A stretch of 55,512 bases of DNA from Actinomycetes bacterium (GTDB lineage Bacteria > Actinomycetota > Actinomycetes > Propionibacteriales > Nocardioidaceae), in the NCBI GenBank assembly GCA_023396115.1, contig JAEWXC010000067.1, forward strand, positions 1 through 55,512. The letters run 5' to 3'. Positions within the stretch are counted from its first letter, which is position 1. The number at the start of each line of letters is the position of its first letter. The translations under genes and the position numbers were made by a program. Positions 23,668 through 32,398 of the stretch are shown piece after piece. Under the pieces are notes generated by a model. The model did not search any database. It was not told where the DNA came from and was given only the letters and a program-made list of their open reading frames with translations.

Positions 23668-25242
23668 TCAGCGGGGGACGCGGACCAGCAGCCGGCCCGG
23701 CTGGCAGGTCATGGTCAGTTCACGGCCCGAGCCCACCGAGTCGCCGTCCAACTGACGCGGCACGTCCCCGGTCGCCCGGAGCACCACGCGGGCGCCGGTC
23801 ATCCGGTTGATCGTCTCGTCCACGCGCTGGCGACGCGTCACCACGCGGACCGCCAGCGGCACCCACGACAGGAACCGCTTCGGGTGCAGCACCACCACGT
23901 CCAGCACGCCGTCGTCGATCGAGGCGTCGGGCAGCAGCGGCAGCCCCGCCTGCAGGAACCCGACGTTGCCGACCACCACCGTCCGGGCCCGGTGCACGGT
24001 CGGTTCGCCGTCGTCGACGGTGATCTCGACCTTCATCGCCGGGAACATCAGCGACTTCAACCCCGACAGCACGTAGGCGATCCAGCCGACCCGCTTCTTG
24101 ATGTCCTCGTTGACGCCCTCCATGATCGCGGCGTCGAAGCCCATCCCGGCCATCACCATGAAGTGCCCGTCGTCGAGGCCGTCGCCGCTCACGTCGACCA
24201 GGTCGATGGCGCGGTCCTGGCCGTTCAGCGCCACGTCGATGGCCGCACGCAGGAACAGCGGGATGTCCAGGTTGCGGGCCAGCAGGTTGCCGGTGCCGGC
24301 GGGGATGATCCCCACCGGGATGCCGGTCCCCGCCAGCTCCGCGCAGACCTCCCGGACGGTGCCGTCGCCGCCGCAGACCAGCACCAGGTCGGCCCCGGCC
24401 GACGAGGCGGCGTGCGCCATCCCGGTCCCGGGGTCCTCGACGGTGGTGTGGTGCCACGAGGGCTCCGACCAGCCCGACTCCAGCGCCATCGTGGTGACGA
24501 TCGACTTGAACTGCTCGATGTCCTCGACCTTGATCGGGTTGAGCACCACAGCGAGCCGCTTGGCGGAGACGAAGACCTCCGGCAGCGGGTCGGCCTTGAC
24601 CGCGTGGCTGCGCGGCAGCGGCGAGTAGAAGGCCAGCACCGCCAGCACGGTCAGGGCGCCGAGCAGGTACCCGCCGATCACGTCGGAGGGGTAGTGCCGC
24701 CCGAGCAGGATCCGGTCCAGCCCGACCACCAGGGCCAGCAGCGTGGCGGCGACGTGGGAGAACCGGCGCAGCCCCGAGCGGCGCAGCAGCATGATCGCGA
24801 GCATCGACAGCACCCCGGCGAACGCCGCGATCGCGGTGGCGTGACCCGACGGGAACGACATCGACGTGAAGTGTCCGGTGAGGTCCTGCCAGTCAGGCCG
24901 GTCACGGGAGACCACGAGCTTGAGCACCCGGTTCAGCACGGTGCTGAGCACCATCACCAGGACGGTGAAGACGGCGGCGCGGCGGTGCTTCTTCACCCAC
25001 AGCAGCAGCGCCACCACGGCGGTGATGATGGTCATCCCCAGGGTGTCGAAGAGGTGCTCGACGACCCTCAGGACGCTGACCAGACCGGTCTGGTCGTCGG
25101 CCCAGTTCTCCGCGTCGCGGCCCCACTGGTCCAGACCGTCGAGCGGTGTGCGGTCACCGGTCACGGCCCAGGTGAGCACGCCGAGCAGCACGGCGAGCAC
25201 AGCAGCCAGGGTGAGCGGCAGGTAACGGGGACGGTCGAGCAC
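23668..25242 (-). CDS. PAP2 phosphatase fused to diacylglycerol kinase-like domain
   Basis: A protein of about 524 residues. The N-terminal half is a membrane PAP2 phosphatase with KLVVSRDRP, SMSFPSGHATA and DRILLGRHYPSDVIGG (the three C1-C3 motifs) among five or six hydrophobic helices. The C-terminal half is a DagK/YegS-type lipid kinase with LVCGGDGTVREVC and GIIPAGTGNLLARN. Both activities act on phospholipid head groups, so the fusion may interconvert diacylglycerol and phosphatidic acid or act on polyprenol phosphates. I use GTG at 25242; an in-frame GTG at 25311 would add 23 residues overlapping the serS promoter. Confidence 0.88.
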   Translation of the reverse strand: MLDRPRYLPLTLAAVLAVLLGVLTWAVTGDRTPLDGLDQWGRDAENWADDQTGLVSVLRVVEHLFDTLGMTIITAVVALLLWVKKHRRAAVFTVLVMVLSTVLNRVLKLVVSRDRPDWQDLTGHFTSMSFPSGHATAIAAFAGVLSMLAIMLLRRSGLRRFSHVAATLLALVVGLDRILLGRHYPSDVIGGYLLGALTVLAVLAFYSPLPRSHAVKADPLPEVFVSAKRLAVVLNPIKVEDIEQFKSIVTTMALESGWSEPSWHHTTVEDPGTGMAHAASSAGADLVLVCGGDGTVREVCAELAGTGIPVGIIPAGTGNLLARNLDIPLFLRAAIDVALNGQDRAIDLVDVSGDGLDDGHFMVMAGMGFDAAIMEGVNEDIKKRVGWIAYVLSGLKSLMFPAMKVEITVDDGEPTVHRARTVVVGNVGFLQAGLPLLPDASIDDGVLDVVVLHPKRFLSWVPLAVRVVTRRQRVDETINRMTGARVVLRATGDVPRQLDGDSVGSGRELTMTCQPGRLLVRVPR

Positions 25243-25328
25243 CGGGCACTTCCAGAGGGGGGTCGGGGGACGGACCGACCCAGTATGCCGAGTCGTCCTC
25301 GGCCGGGTCACGGCGATAGCCTCGGGGC

Positions 25329-26609
25329 ATGATCAATCCCCGCCTGTTGCGTGACGAACCGGACCTCGTGAAGGCCGCCATGGCCAAGCGTGGCCTGAGC
25401 GGTGACGCCGTGGACCGTGCCGTGGCCGCCGACGCCGCCCGCCGGGCCGCGATCGCCGACTTCGAGGCGAAGCGTTCGGAGCAGAAGTCCCGCGGCAAGG
25501 AGGTCGCGAAGGCCTCCGGCGAGGAGAAGCAGGCCCTGCTGGCCCAGGTGAAGGAGCTGGCCGCGGCGGTCAAGGCCGCCGAGGAGCTGCAGAACACCTG
25601 CGAGAGCGAGTGGGTCGAGGCGTGGAAGGCGATCCCCAACGTCGCCGCCGACGAGGCCCCCGCCGGTGGTGAGGACGACTTCGTCGTGCTGGAGACCGTC
25701 GGCACCCCGCGCGACTTCGCGGCCGAGGGCTTCGAGCCGAAGGACCACGTCGAGCTGGGCCGGATCCTCGGCGCGATCGACCTGGAGCGCGGGGCGAAGG
25801 TCTCGGGCTCGCGGTTCTACTTCCTCACCGGGCCCGGCGCCGAGCTGGAGTTCGCGCTGGTCAACCTGGCCAACGAGACCGCCCGCGAGTTCGGCTTCAC
25901 CCAGGTGATCGCCCCCTCGATGGTCAAGCCCGAGGCGATGGACGGCACCGGCTTCCTGGGCCAGGCGGCCGACGACGTCTACCGGATCGAGGGCCAGGAC
26001 ATGTACCTGGTCGGTACCTCCGAGGTGCCGATGGCCGCCTACCACTCGGGCGAGATCCTCGACGCCGAGACACTGCCGCGCCGCTACGCCGCGTTCAGCC
26101 CCTGCTTCCGCAAGGAGGCCGGCTCGCACGGCAAGGACACCAAGGGCATCATCCGGGTGCACTGGTTCGACAAGGTCGAGATGTTCGTCTACACCACGCT
26201 CGAGGACGCCGAGGCCGAGCACCAGCGGCTGCTGGCCATCGAGAAGGCGTTCCTGGACAAGCTGGAGCTGGCCTACCAGGTGATCGACACCGCGGCCGGC
26301 GACCTGGGGCTCTCCGCGCAGCGGAAGTTCGACTGCGAGGCCTGGATCCCCACCCAGGGCAAGTACCGCGAGCTCACCTCGACCTCCAACTGCACCGACT
26401 TCCAGACCCGCCGCCTGGACATCCGGGGACGCTTCGACGGCCCGTCGGGCAGCACCGGCCCGATCGCCACGCTCAACGGCACCCTGGTGGCGGTGCCGCG
26501 GGCGATCGTCGCGATCCTGGAGACCCACCAACTCCCCGACGGGTCGGTGCGGATCCCGCCGGCCCTGGCCAAGCACCTGGGCCGTGACCGCCTGGAGCCC
26601 ATCGCGTGA
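25329..26609 (+). CDS. serS: Seryl-tRNA synthetase
   Basis: A protein of 426 residues. The N-terminal long antiparallel coiled coil (residues 30-100) that grips the tRNA-Ser variable arm is followed by class II motifs: motif 2 in FSPCFRKEAGSHGKDTKGIIRVHWFDKVEMF and motif 3 in the C-terminal region ending GSVRIPPAL. It charges tRNA-Ser with serine. ATG start. Its stop overlaps the next start by GTGA, making it the head of a four-gene coupled operon. Confidence 0.97.
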   Translation: MINPRLLRDEPDLVKAAMAKRGLSGDAVDRAVAADAARRAAIADFEAKRSEQKSRGKEVAKASGEEKQALLAQVKELAAAVKAAEELQNTCESEWVEAWKAIPNVAADEAPAGGEDDFVVLETVGTPRDFAAEGFEPKDHVELGRILGAIDLERGAKVSGSRFYFLTGPGAELEFALVNLANETAREFGFTQVIAPSMVKPEAMDGTGFLGQAADDVYRIEGQDMYLVGTSEVPMAAYHSGEILDAETLPRRYAAFSPCFRKEAGSHGKDTKGIIRVHWFDKVEMFVYTTLEDAEAEHQRLLAIEKAFLDKLELAYQVIDTAAGDLGLSAQRKFDCEAWIPTQGKYRELTSTSNCTDFQTRRLDIRGRFDGPSGSTGPIATLNGTLVAVPRAIVAILETHQLPDGSVRIPPALAKHLGRDRLEPIA

Positions 26610-27439
26610 AGCCGCTGGACTGGCAGCCGAAGCTCCTCGCGCTGGACATCGACGGCACCCTGCTGCGCTGGGTGAGCGGGTCCGGGACGGTGCACGGGGA
26701 CGTCTCGACGCCGGTCCGGGATGCCGTCCACCGCGCCGTCGACGCGGGGGCGCACATCGTGCTCTCCTCGGGCCGTTCGGCCCACGGGATGACCCCGATC
26801 GCCGACCAGCTCGGCCTGCCCCGCGAGGGCATGGACCGGTTGTGGGTGGTGGCCTCCAACGGGGGCGTGGTCTTCCGCTACCCCGAGCTCGAGGTGGTCC
26901 ACGAGGAGACGTTCGACGCCCGCGACGCCGTCGCCGCGGTGCTCCGCGAGCACCCCGACGCCCTGGTGGGGGTCGAGGAGCGCGGCATCGGCTACCGGGT
27001 CAACCGCCCGTTCCCCGACGGTGAGCTGAACGGGCAGATGTTCGTCGAGACCGTCGAGCAGATCGTCGCCGAGCCGGTCAGCCGGGTGATCATCCGCGAC
27101 CCGGAGGCGACCGCCGAGGACTTCCTCGACCTGGCCCGGCGCACCGGCCTGCACGGCACCGACTACGTGGTCGGCTGGACCGCCTGGATGGACCTCAGCC
27201 CGGTCGGGGTCTCCAAGGCCTCGGGGCTGCAGTTCGTCGCCGACCAGCTCGGGGTGGACGCCTCGGACGCCCTGGCGATCGGCGACGGGCGCAACGACCT
27301 GGAGATGTTCGACTGGGCCGGCCGGTCCGTGGCGATGGGCCAGGCGGTGGCCGAGGTCCGGAACCGGGCCGACCACGTCACCGACGACGTCGACTCCGAC
27401 GGTGCCGCGGTCGAGATCGACCGGTGGTTCGCCCGGTGA
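26606..27439 (+). CDS. HAD-superfamily hydrolase (Cof type)
   Basis: A protein of 277 residues. ALDIDGTLLR holds the nucleophile Asp, VLSSGRS is motif II, a Lys in VSKASGLQF is motif III and IGDGRNDLEMF is motif IV. An alpha/beta cap lies between motifs II and III, as in Cof-type (IIB) phosphatases acting on sugar phosphates or nucleotides. The GTG start overlaps the serS stop by four bases and its own stop overlaps the next start the same way. Its substrate is unknown. Confidence 0.88.
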   Translation: MKPLDWQPKLLALDIDGTLLRWVSGSGTVHGDVSTPVRDAVHRAVDAGAHIVLSSGRSAHGMTPIADQLGLPREGMDRLWVVASNGGVVFRYPELEVVHEETFDARDAVAAVLREHPDALVGVEERGIGYRVNRPFPDGELNGQMFVETVEQIVAEPVSRVIIRDPEATAEDFLDLARRTGLHGTDYVVGWTAWMDLSPVGVSKASGLQFVADQLGVDASDALAIGDGRNDLEMFDWAGRSVAMGQAVAEVRNRADHVTDDVDSDGAAVEIDRWFAR

Positions 27440-27939
27440 CGGTCCTGCCCGGCACGGTCACCACCACCCGCCTGCGGCTGCCGCTGCTCACCCGCGCCCA
27501 GGCCGATGACCTGGGCTCCGGGACCCGCCACCCCAGCTTCGCGCCGGGGTTCCCGCGCCCCGACGACCTGGCTGCGGCGAGCATGGTCCGCGACGGCGAC
27601 CCGTGGGGCCCGCGGCTGGTGGTGCGCGGCGTCGACGGCCTGGTCTGCGGCACCGTCGGGTTCTTCGGTGGGCCCGAGGACGTGGACGGCCAGCCGGAGG
27701 CCGAGATCGGGTTCGGGCTGGTGCCCGACGCCCGCGGCCGGGGCGTGGCCTCCGAGGCCGTGGCGGCGCTGCTCGAGCTGACCGACGCCGCCGGGGTGCG
27801 GGTCCGGGCGGCCGTGCGCCCCGAGAACGCCCCCTGCCTCAAGCTGCTCGCGGCCCGCGGGTTCACCCAGCTGCGGGGCAGCACCGAGGACGGCGAGCTC
27901 GTCATGGTGCGCCCGGTCCCGGCTGGCGCCACGTCGTGA
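27436..27939 (+). CDS. GNAT family N-acetyltransferase
   Basis: A protein of 167 residues. TTTRLRLPLLTRAQADDL is the N-terminal strand-helix of the RimJ/Acetyltransf_3 group, EIGFGLVPDARGRGVASEAV contains the acetyl-CoA loop, and VRAAVRPENAPCLKLLAARGF the C-terminal part. The substrate is unknown. The start is set by the GTGA overlap with the upstream gene; a second GTGA overlap couples it to the next gene. Confidence 0.85.
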   Translation: MTVLPGTVTTTRLRLPLLTRAQADDLGSGTRHPSFAPGFPRPDDLAAASMVRDGDPWGPRLVVRGVDGLVCGTVGFFGGPEDVDGQPEAEIGFGLVPDARGRGVASEAVAALLELTDAAGVRVRAAVRPENAPCLKLLAARGFTQLRGSTEDGELVMVRPVPAGATS

Positions 27940-28742
27940 ACCTCGCCGTACCGCCCCGTCTGGTCGCCACCGACCTGGACGGCACCCTCCTCGACGCGCA
28001 GGGCCACGTCAGCCCCCGCACCCGCGAGGTCCTCGACGCGCTCGACGCCCGCGGGGTGCCGGTGGTCTTCGTGACCGGCCGGCCGCTGCGTTGGATGGCG
28101 GACCTGTGGGCCGACGTCGGCGGGCACGGGTTGGCGATCTGCAGCAACGGTGGGGTGGTCTACGACGTCGCCGGCCGCCGGGTGCACTCCTCCAGCCCGC
28201 TGTCCCGGCCCACCGCGCTGGACGTGGCCGAGCGGATCCGCGCGGCGGTGCCGGAGACCACGTTCGGCATCGAGTTCACCACCGGCTGGGGCACCGAGCC
28301 GACCTTCCCGCGGCACCCCGACGACACCGGCGACGCGCACCTGGTGGGCACGCTGGAGGAGATCTACCGCGACGACGTGGTCAAGCTCCTGGCGGTGCAC
28401 CGCCGGCACGACCCCGAGGAGTTCTGGCAGGCCTCGGCCAGCGCCGTGGGCGACCTGGTCACCACGACCTGGTCGTCCAGCTTCGCGCTGGTGGAGATCA
28501 GCGCCCCGGGCGTCACCAAGGCCACGGCGCTGGCCGACCTGTGCGCCGGGCTCGGGGTCGCGGCCGCAGACGTGGTCGCCTTCGGCGACATGCCCAACGA
28601 CCTGCCGATGCTGGCCTGGGCGGGCACCTCGGTGGCGATGGAGAACGCCCACCCGTCGGTACTGGCGGCGGCCGGCGCCCGGGCTCCGCGGCACGACGAG
28701 GACGGTGTGGCGCGGGTGCTCACCGACCTCTTCGGTCTGTGA
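27936..28742 (+). CDS. HAD-superfamily hydrolase (Cof type), second copy in operon
   Basis: A protein of 268 residues with TDLDGTLLDAQG (nucleophile Asp), VFVTGRP (motif II), a Lys in GVTKATALADL (motif III) and FGDMPNDLPML (motif IV), with a IIB cap between. It is a distant paralogue of the HAD gene two positions upstream. The GTG start overlaps the upstream stop by four bases. It may act on sugar or nucleotide phosphates; nothing in the sequence fixes the substrate. Confidence 0.88.
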   Translation: MNLAVPPRLVATDLDGTLLDAQGHVSPRTREVLDALDARGVPVVFVTGRPLRWMADLWADVGGHGLAICSNGGVVYDVAGRRVHSSSPLSRPTALDVAERIRAAVPETTFGIEFTTGWGTEPTFPRHPDDTGDAHLVGTLEEIYRDDVVKLLAVHRRHDPEEFWQASASAVGDLVTTTWSSSFALVEISAPGVTKATALADLCAGLGVAAADVVAFGDMPNDLPMLAWAGTSVAMENAHPSVLAAAGARAPRHDEDGVARVLTDLFGL

Positions 28743-28773
28743 CCGTGTCCCTACCGCCCCGTAGGGTGGCCCC

Positions 28774-29343
28774 GTGCTGAACCAATCCCGCCGGGCCCTG
28801 GCCGTGCTGCTGACGGCGTTCCTCGCCAGCGCCGGCCTCGTCCTGTTCACCCAGGCGCCGGCGAGCGCGTGCACCTGCGCCCAGCAGCCGCTGGCCAAGC
28901 AGCTCTCGAAGGCCGACCTGGTGGTCACCGGCGAGGTGGTCTCGGAGGGCGCGAGCCGGATCACCGTCGACCTGGACCGGGTCTACTCCGGCACCGTCAC
29001 CACGCCGGAGCTGACCGTGCGGAACCCGTCGGCCTGCAGCCTCGAGGGCGTGGCGGTCGGTGAGACCTGGCTGCTGCTGGTCAAGGAGGGCAAGTCCGCG
29101 GACCAGGTCTCGGCGTGCTCGGGCAGCCGGGTGCTCACCGAGCAGGTGCTGAGCCGGGTCGAGGGCCGGTTGGGTCCCGGCACCGCCGCTCCGCGACCGG
29201 AGCCGCCGAAGGCGACGATGACCGACATGGAGGTCGCCGACCCGACCTCGTTCACCCGGCTCGCGGCGCCCGGAGGGGCGCTGGTCCTGGTCGGCCTGCT
29301 GGGTCTGGCCGTGGTCCGCCGGGTCGGCCGCCGGAGCCGCTGA
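28774..29343 (+). CDS. Secreted, membrane-anchored TIMP/netrin-like protein
   Basis: A protein of 189 residues. A signal peptide ends at PASA, and the mature protein begins CTCAQQP, with Cys near its first residue as in TIMP/NTR-type OB folds. Then comes the family-like ADLVVTGEVVSEG. Further Cys residues (SACSLEG, SACSGSR) could form disulfides. A Pro-rich linker leads to a C-terminal membrane helix (GGALVLVGLLGLAVV) and an Arg-rich anchor. It is probably displayed outside the membrane. Function is unknown; in animals the fold inhibits metalloproteases, but there is no evidence for that here. Confidence 0.7.
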   Translation: MLNQSRRALAVLLTAFLASAGLVLFTQAPASACTCAQQPLAKQLSKADLVVTGEVVSEGASRITVDLDRVYSGTVTTPELTVRNPSACSLEGVAVGETWLLLVKEGKSADQVSACSGSRVLTEQVLSRVEGRLGPGTAAPRPEPPKATMTDMEVADPTSFTRLAAPGGALVLVGLLGLAVVRRVGRRSR

Positions 29344-29371
29344 CCCCCACCCGGGCCGGTTCAGGGGCGGC

Positions 29372-29959
29372 TCAGAGGTACATGCCGCCCTGGTCGCCCG
29401 GCGTCGGGCCGGGGTCCTGGTCGTGCCCGCCGGCCCCCGCCGCGCCCTGCGGCAACGCCAACCGGATCTGCTCCAGCTGGGCCCGTGCCGCCATCTGCTG
29501 GGCGTAGATCGTGGTCTGGATGCCGTGGAACAGGCCCTCCAGCCATCCGACCAGCTGGGCCTGGGCGATCCGCAGCTCGCCCTCGCTGGGCGTGGTGCCC
29601 TCGGTGAAGGGGAGGCTGAGCCGCTCCAGCTCCTCGACCAGCTCGGGCGCCAGACCGGACTCGAGCTCCTTGATCGAGGCGGCGTGGATCTCGCGGAGCC
29701 GGTTGCGGCTGGCCTCGTCGAGCGGGGCCGCCTTCACCTCCTCCAGCAGCTGCTTGATCATGCTGCCGATCCGCATCACCTTGGCCGGCTGCTCCACCAG
29801 GTCGGCCAGCCCGCGCTCGTCGTCGGGCTGCTCCTGGGTGGAGTCGTCGGCGGCCTCGACCGCGCTGGCCGGGACGGTGCCGACCGGGCGTCCGTCGGGA
29901 CCGATGACCAGGATCTGCTCCTCGGTCGACGCGTCGGGCTGCTGCGGCGTCTGGCTCAT
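29372..29959 (-). CDS. bpa: Bacterial proteasome activator
   Basis: A protein of 195 residues of the Bpa/PafE family. A flexible N-terminus (IGPDGRPVGTVPASAV) precedes the four-helix core (EQPAKVMRIGSMIKQLLEEVKAAPLDEASRNRLREIH, ELRIAQAQLVGWLEGLFHGIQTTIYAQQMAARAQLEQ) and a Gly-rich tail ending GGMYL. The C-terminal Tyr-Leu docks between 20S proteasome alpha subunits and opens the gate without ATP; the mycobacterial protein ends GQYL. The dodecameric ring feeds unfolded proteins to the proteasome. ATG at 29959 chosen; GTG at 29968 is possible. Confidence 0.9.
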   Translation of the reverse strand: MSQTPQQPDASTEEQILVIGPDGRPVGTVPASAVEAADDSTQEQPDDERGLADLVEQPAKVMRIGSMIKQLLEEVKAAPLDEASRNRLREIHAASIKELESGLAPELVEELERLSLPFTEGTTPSEGELRIAQAQLVGWLEGLFHGIQTTIYAQQMAARAQLEQIRLALPQGAAGAGGHDQDPGPTPGDQGGMYL

Positions 29960-29986
29960 GCTCGTCACCCTAACCAGCCACCGGGC

Positions 29987-30964
29987 TCACAGGGTGAGCA
30001 GCACCTTGCCGACGTGGCTGCTGGCGTCGACGATCTCGTGGGCCCGGGCGACGTCGGTGATCGGGAGCCGGGCGTGCACCACCGGGGCGACCCGGCCGGC
30101 CGCGACCAGCGGCCACACGTGCTCGACCACGGACTCGCAGATCGCGGCCTTGTCCCGGGTCGGTCGGGCCCGCAGCGAGGTCGCGATCACCGCGCCCCGC
30201 TTGCCGAGCAGCGCGGCCAGGTCGAGCTCGCCGCGGGTGCCACCCTGCATCCCGATCACGACCAGGCGCCCCTCGGTGGCGAGCGCGTCGACGTTGCGGC
30301 CCAGGTACTTGGCGCCCATGTTGTCGAGGATGACGTCGGCGCCGCGCCCCTCGCTCGCCCCGCGCACCGCCTCGACGAAGTCCTGCTCGCGGTAGTTCAC
30401 CGCCACGTCGGCCCCGAGGCTGCGGCACACGGCCAGCTTCTCCTCGGACCCGGCGGTGGTGACCACCCGCGCGGACAGGGCGTGGGCGAGCTGGATCGCG
30501 AAGGTGCCGATGCCGCCGGCGCCGCCGTGCACCAGGAACGTCTCGCCCGGCTGGAGGCCGGCGACCATGAACACGTTCGACCACACCGTCGCGGCCACCT
30601 CGGGCAGGGCGGCGGCGTCGACCAGGTCCACGCCCTCGGGGACTGCCATCACCTGCCCGGCCGGCACCACCACGTGGCTGGCGTAGCCGCCGTCGGCGAG
30701 CAGCGCGCACACCGGGTCACCGACGGCCAGGCCCTCGACGCCCTCACCGAGCGCGGCGACCCGGCCGCTGCACTCCAGGCCGAGCACGTCGGTCGAACCG
30801 GGCGGCGGCGGGTAGAACCCCATCCGCTGCAGGGTGTCGGCCTTGTTGACCGCGGTGGCGACGACCTCGATCAGCACCTCACCGGGGCCGGGGTCGGGCG
30901 TGGGGCGGTCGACGAGGGTGAGGACCTCGGGTCCTCCGGGCTCACGGGCGATGACGGCGCGCAT
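29987..30964 (-). CDS. NAD(P)H:quinone oxidoreductase (PIG3-like MDR family)
   Basis: A protein of 325 residues of the zinc-independent medium-chain reductase family. The N-terminal domain has NKADTLQRMGFYPPPPG and LGLECSGRV, typical of PIG3/quinone oxidoreductases. The Rossmann part has LVHGGAGGIGTFAIQLAHA, and the C-terminus VGKVLLTL. No zinc-binding Cys/His set is seen. It reduces quinones with NADPH. It is 27 bases upstream of bpa on the same strand and may be co-transcribed with it. Confidence 0.9.
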   Translation of the reverse strand: MRAVIAREPGGPEVLTLVDRPTPDPGPGEVLIEVVATAVNKADTLQRMGFYPPPPGSTDVLGLECSGRVAALGEGVEGLAVGDPVCALLADGGYASHVVVPAGQVMAVPEGVDLVDAAALPEVAATVWSNVFMVAGLQPGETFLVHGGAGGIGTFAIQLAHALSARVVTTAGSEEKLAVCRSLGADVAVNYREQDFVEAVRGASEGRGADVILDNMGAKYLGRNVDALATEGRLVVIGMQGGTRGELDLAALLGKRGAVIATSLRARPTRDKAAICESVVEHVWPLVAAGRVAPVVHARLPITDVARAHEIVDASSHVGKVLLTL

Positions 30965-30973
30965 GCGGCCAGC

Positions 30974-31579
30974 CTAGAAGGGGTCGGGGTGGGGGCTGTC
31001 GTGGCTGCCCTCCCGCAGCCGGCGGACGTCGGCCCAGGTGTCGACGTCCTCGGCCTCGTGTCCGCGCGGGGCCACGGCGGCCAGGTCCAAGGGCGCGAGC
31101 AGCGCCCGCAGCGACATCCCGTGCTGGCCGGCCAGGTCGGGCCGGACGGCGTCGAGGGCCTCGGTGCGCAGCACCCCGGCCAGGTGCCGACGGCCCTCGG
31201 GGTCGGTGAGGAACGCGCCGTCCCGGTCGGTCGCGGCCTCCCGGAGCCGGCGGAACGTCGCGGCGTTCACGTGCGGCATGTCGACGGCCAGCACCCCCAG
31301 CCACGTCGGCGGGCGCAGCAGCGCGTCCCGGGCGGTCAGCAGCCCCGCGACGGGGCCACCGTGCGCGGGGTCCTCCCGGGTGAAGGTCACCGGGCGCTCG
31401 GTCCGGACCCAGTCGCCGGCGACCACCACCTCGTGGGCGTCCAGCAACGCGTCGAGGGTCCACTCCAGCAGGCTGCGACCACCCCACTCGAGGCTGGCCT
31501 TGTCGGCGCCGTCGAGCCGCGCCGAGGTGCCGCCGGCGAGCAGGACGGCCGAGAACGGGGAGGGGGTGGGGGAGGACAC
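30974..31579 (-). CDS. MobA-like NTP transferase
   Basis: A protein of 201 residues. AVLLAGGTSARLDGADKASLEWGGRSLLEW is the N-terminal nucleotide-binding signature of molybdenum cofactor guanylyltransferase and related proteins; the usual Met of RMG is Leu here. VLAVDMPHVNAATF is the metal-binding motif. Members attach GMP to molybdopterin, or CMP in the MocA branch. No other molybdenum genes are near. GTG at 31579 has a GGAG site; the gene ends nine bases before the reductase start. Confidence 0.8.
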   Translation of the reverse strand: MSSPTPSPFSAVLLAGGTSARLDGADKASLEWGGRSLLEWTLDALLDAHEVVVAGDWVRTERPVTFTREDPAHGGPVAGLLTARDALLRPPTWLGVLAVDMPHVNAATFRRLREAATDRDGAFLTDPEGRRHLAGVLRTEALDAVRPDLAGQHGMSLRALLAPLDLAAVAPRGHEAEDVDTWADVRRLREGSHDSPHPDPF

Positions 31580-31622
31580 CGCTCCATCCTCGCAGTTCCG
31601 CGGCGGGTGGCACGCTGGGTCC

Positions 31623-32387
31623 ATGACGTCACTGCGTGTGGACCTGGTGCAGACGGCCTCCGGGTTGAACCCGGCCGAGAACCGCGCCCGGCTCGCCGAC
31701 CTGGTGCCCTCCGGGGCCGACCTGGTGGTGCTGCCGGAGGCGTTCCAGCGCGACTTCGGCCCGCCGGACGGGGACCTGACCGGGTTGTCGGAGCCGGTCG
31801 ACGGCCCGTTCGCGGCTGAGCTCGACCGGGTCGCGACCGCCCGGGGCACCACGGTGGTCGCGGGGATGTTCGAGACCGGGGAGGACCCGGCGCGGCCGTT
31901 CAACACGTTGCTGGTGCGCGGTGCGGCGCGGGCCGAGTACCGCAAGATCCACCTCTACGACGCATTCGGCTACGCCGAGTCCGACCGGTTCACCGCGGGG
32001 CCGTTGACGCCGGTGACCGTGCCGTTCGGGGAGGTCACGCTGGGGTTGATGACCTGCTACGACCTGCGCTTTCCCGAGCAGGGCCGCCGCCTGGTCGACG
32101 CCGGGGCGGACGTGCTGGTGGTGCCGGCGGCCTGGGTGGCCGGGGACCGCAAGGTCGCGCACTGGCAGACCCTGGTCCGGGCCCGGGCGATCGAGAACAC
32201 CGCCTGGGTGGTGGCGGTCGGGCAGCCGGCGCCGCGCTACTGCGGCCACTCGACGGTGGTCTCGCCCGAGGGTGACGTCCTGGTCGAGGCCGGGGCCGAG
32301 GAGGAGGTGGTGAGTGCCGTGATCGAGGTCTCCGTGCGGGAGCGGGCGCGCCGCGCCAACCCGTCGCTGGCCAACCGACGGCTGTAG
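31623..32387 (+). CDS. Carbon-nitrogen hydrolase (nitrilase superfamily)
   Basis: A protein of 254 residues with the Glu-Lys-Cys triad of the superfamily: VVLPEAFQRDFG (Glu), EYRKIHLYDAFG (Lys) and GLMTCYDLRFPEQ (Cys). The DLRFPE motif and the H-Y-D-A-F-G pattern resemble the Nit1/Nit2-like omega-amidase or deaminated-glutathione amidase group, so repair of side-product amides is plausible. ATG at 31623, 43 bases from the divergent MobA-like gene. Confidence 0.88.
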   Translation: MTSLRVDLVQTASGLNPAENRARLADLVPSGADLVVLPEAFQRDFGPPDGDLTGLSEPVDGPFAAELDRVATARGTTVVAGMFETGEDPARPFNTLLVRGAARAEYRKIHLYDAFGYAESDRFTAGPLTPVTVPFGEVTLGLMTCYDLRFPEQGRRLVDAGADVLVVPAAWVAGDRKVAHWQTLVRARAIENTAWVVAVGQPAPRYCGHSTVVSPEGDVLVEAGAEEEVVSAVIEVSVRERARRANPSLANRRL

Positions 32388-32398
32388 CCTCTTCGACC

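Noticed and set aside
25243..25328. T-box or other riboswitch ahead of serS
   Set aside because: The gap is short and shows no T-box core or specifier structure.
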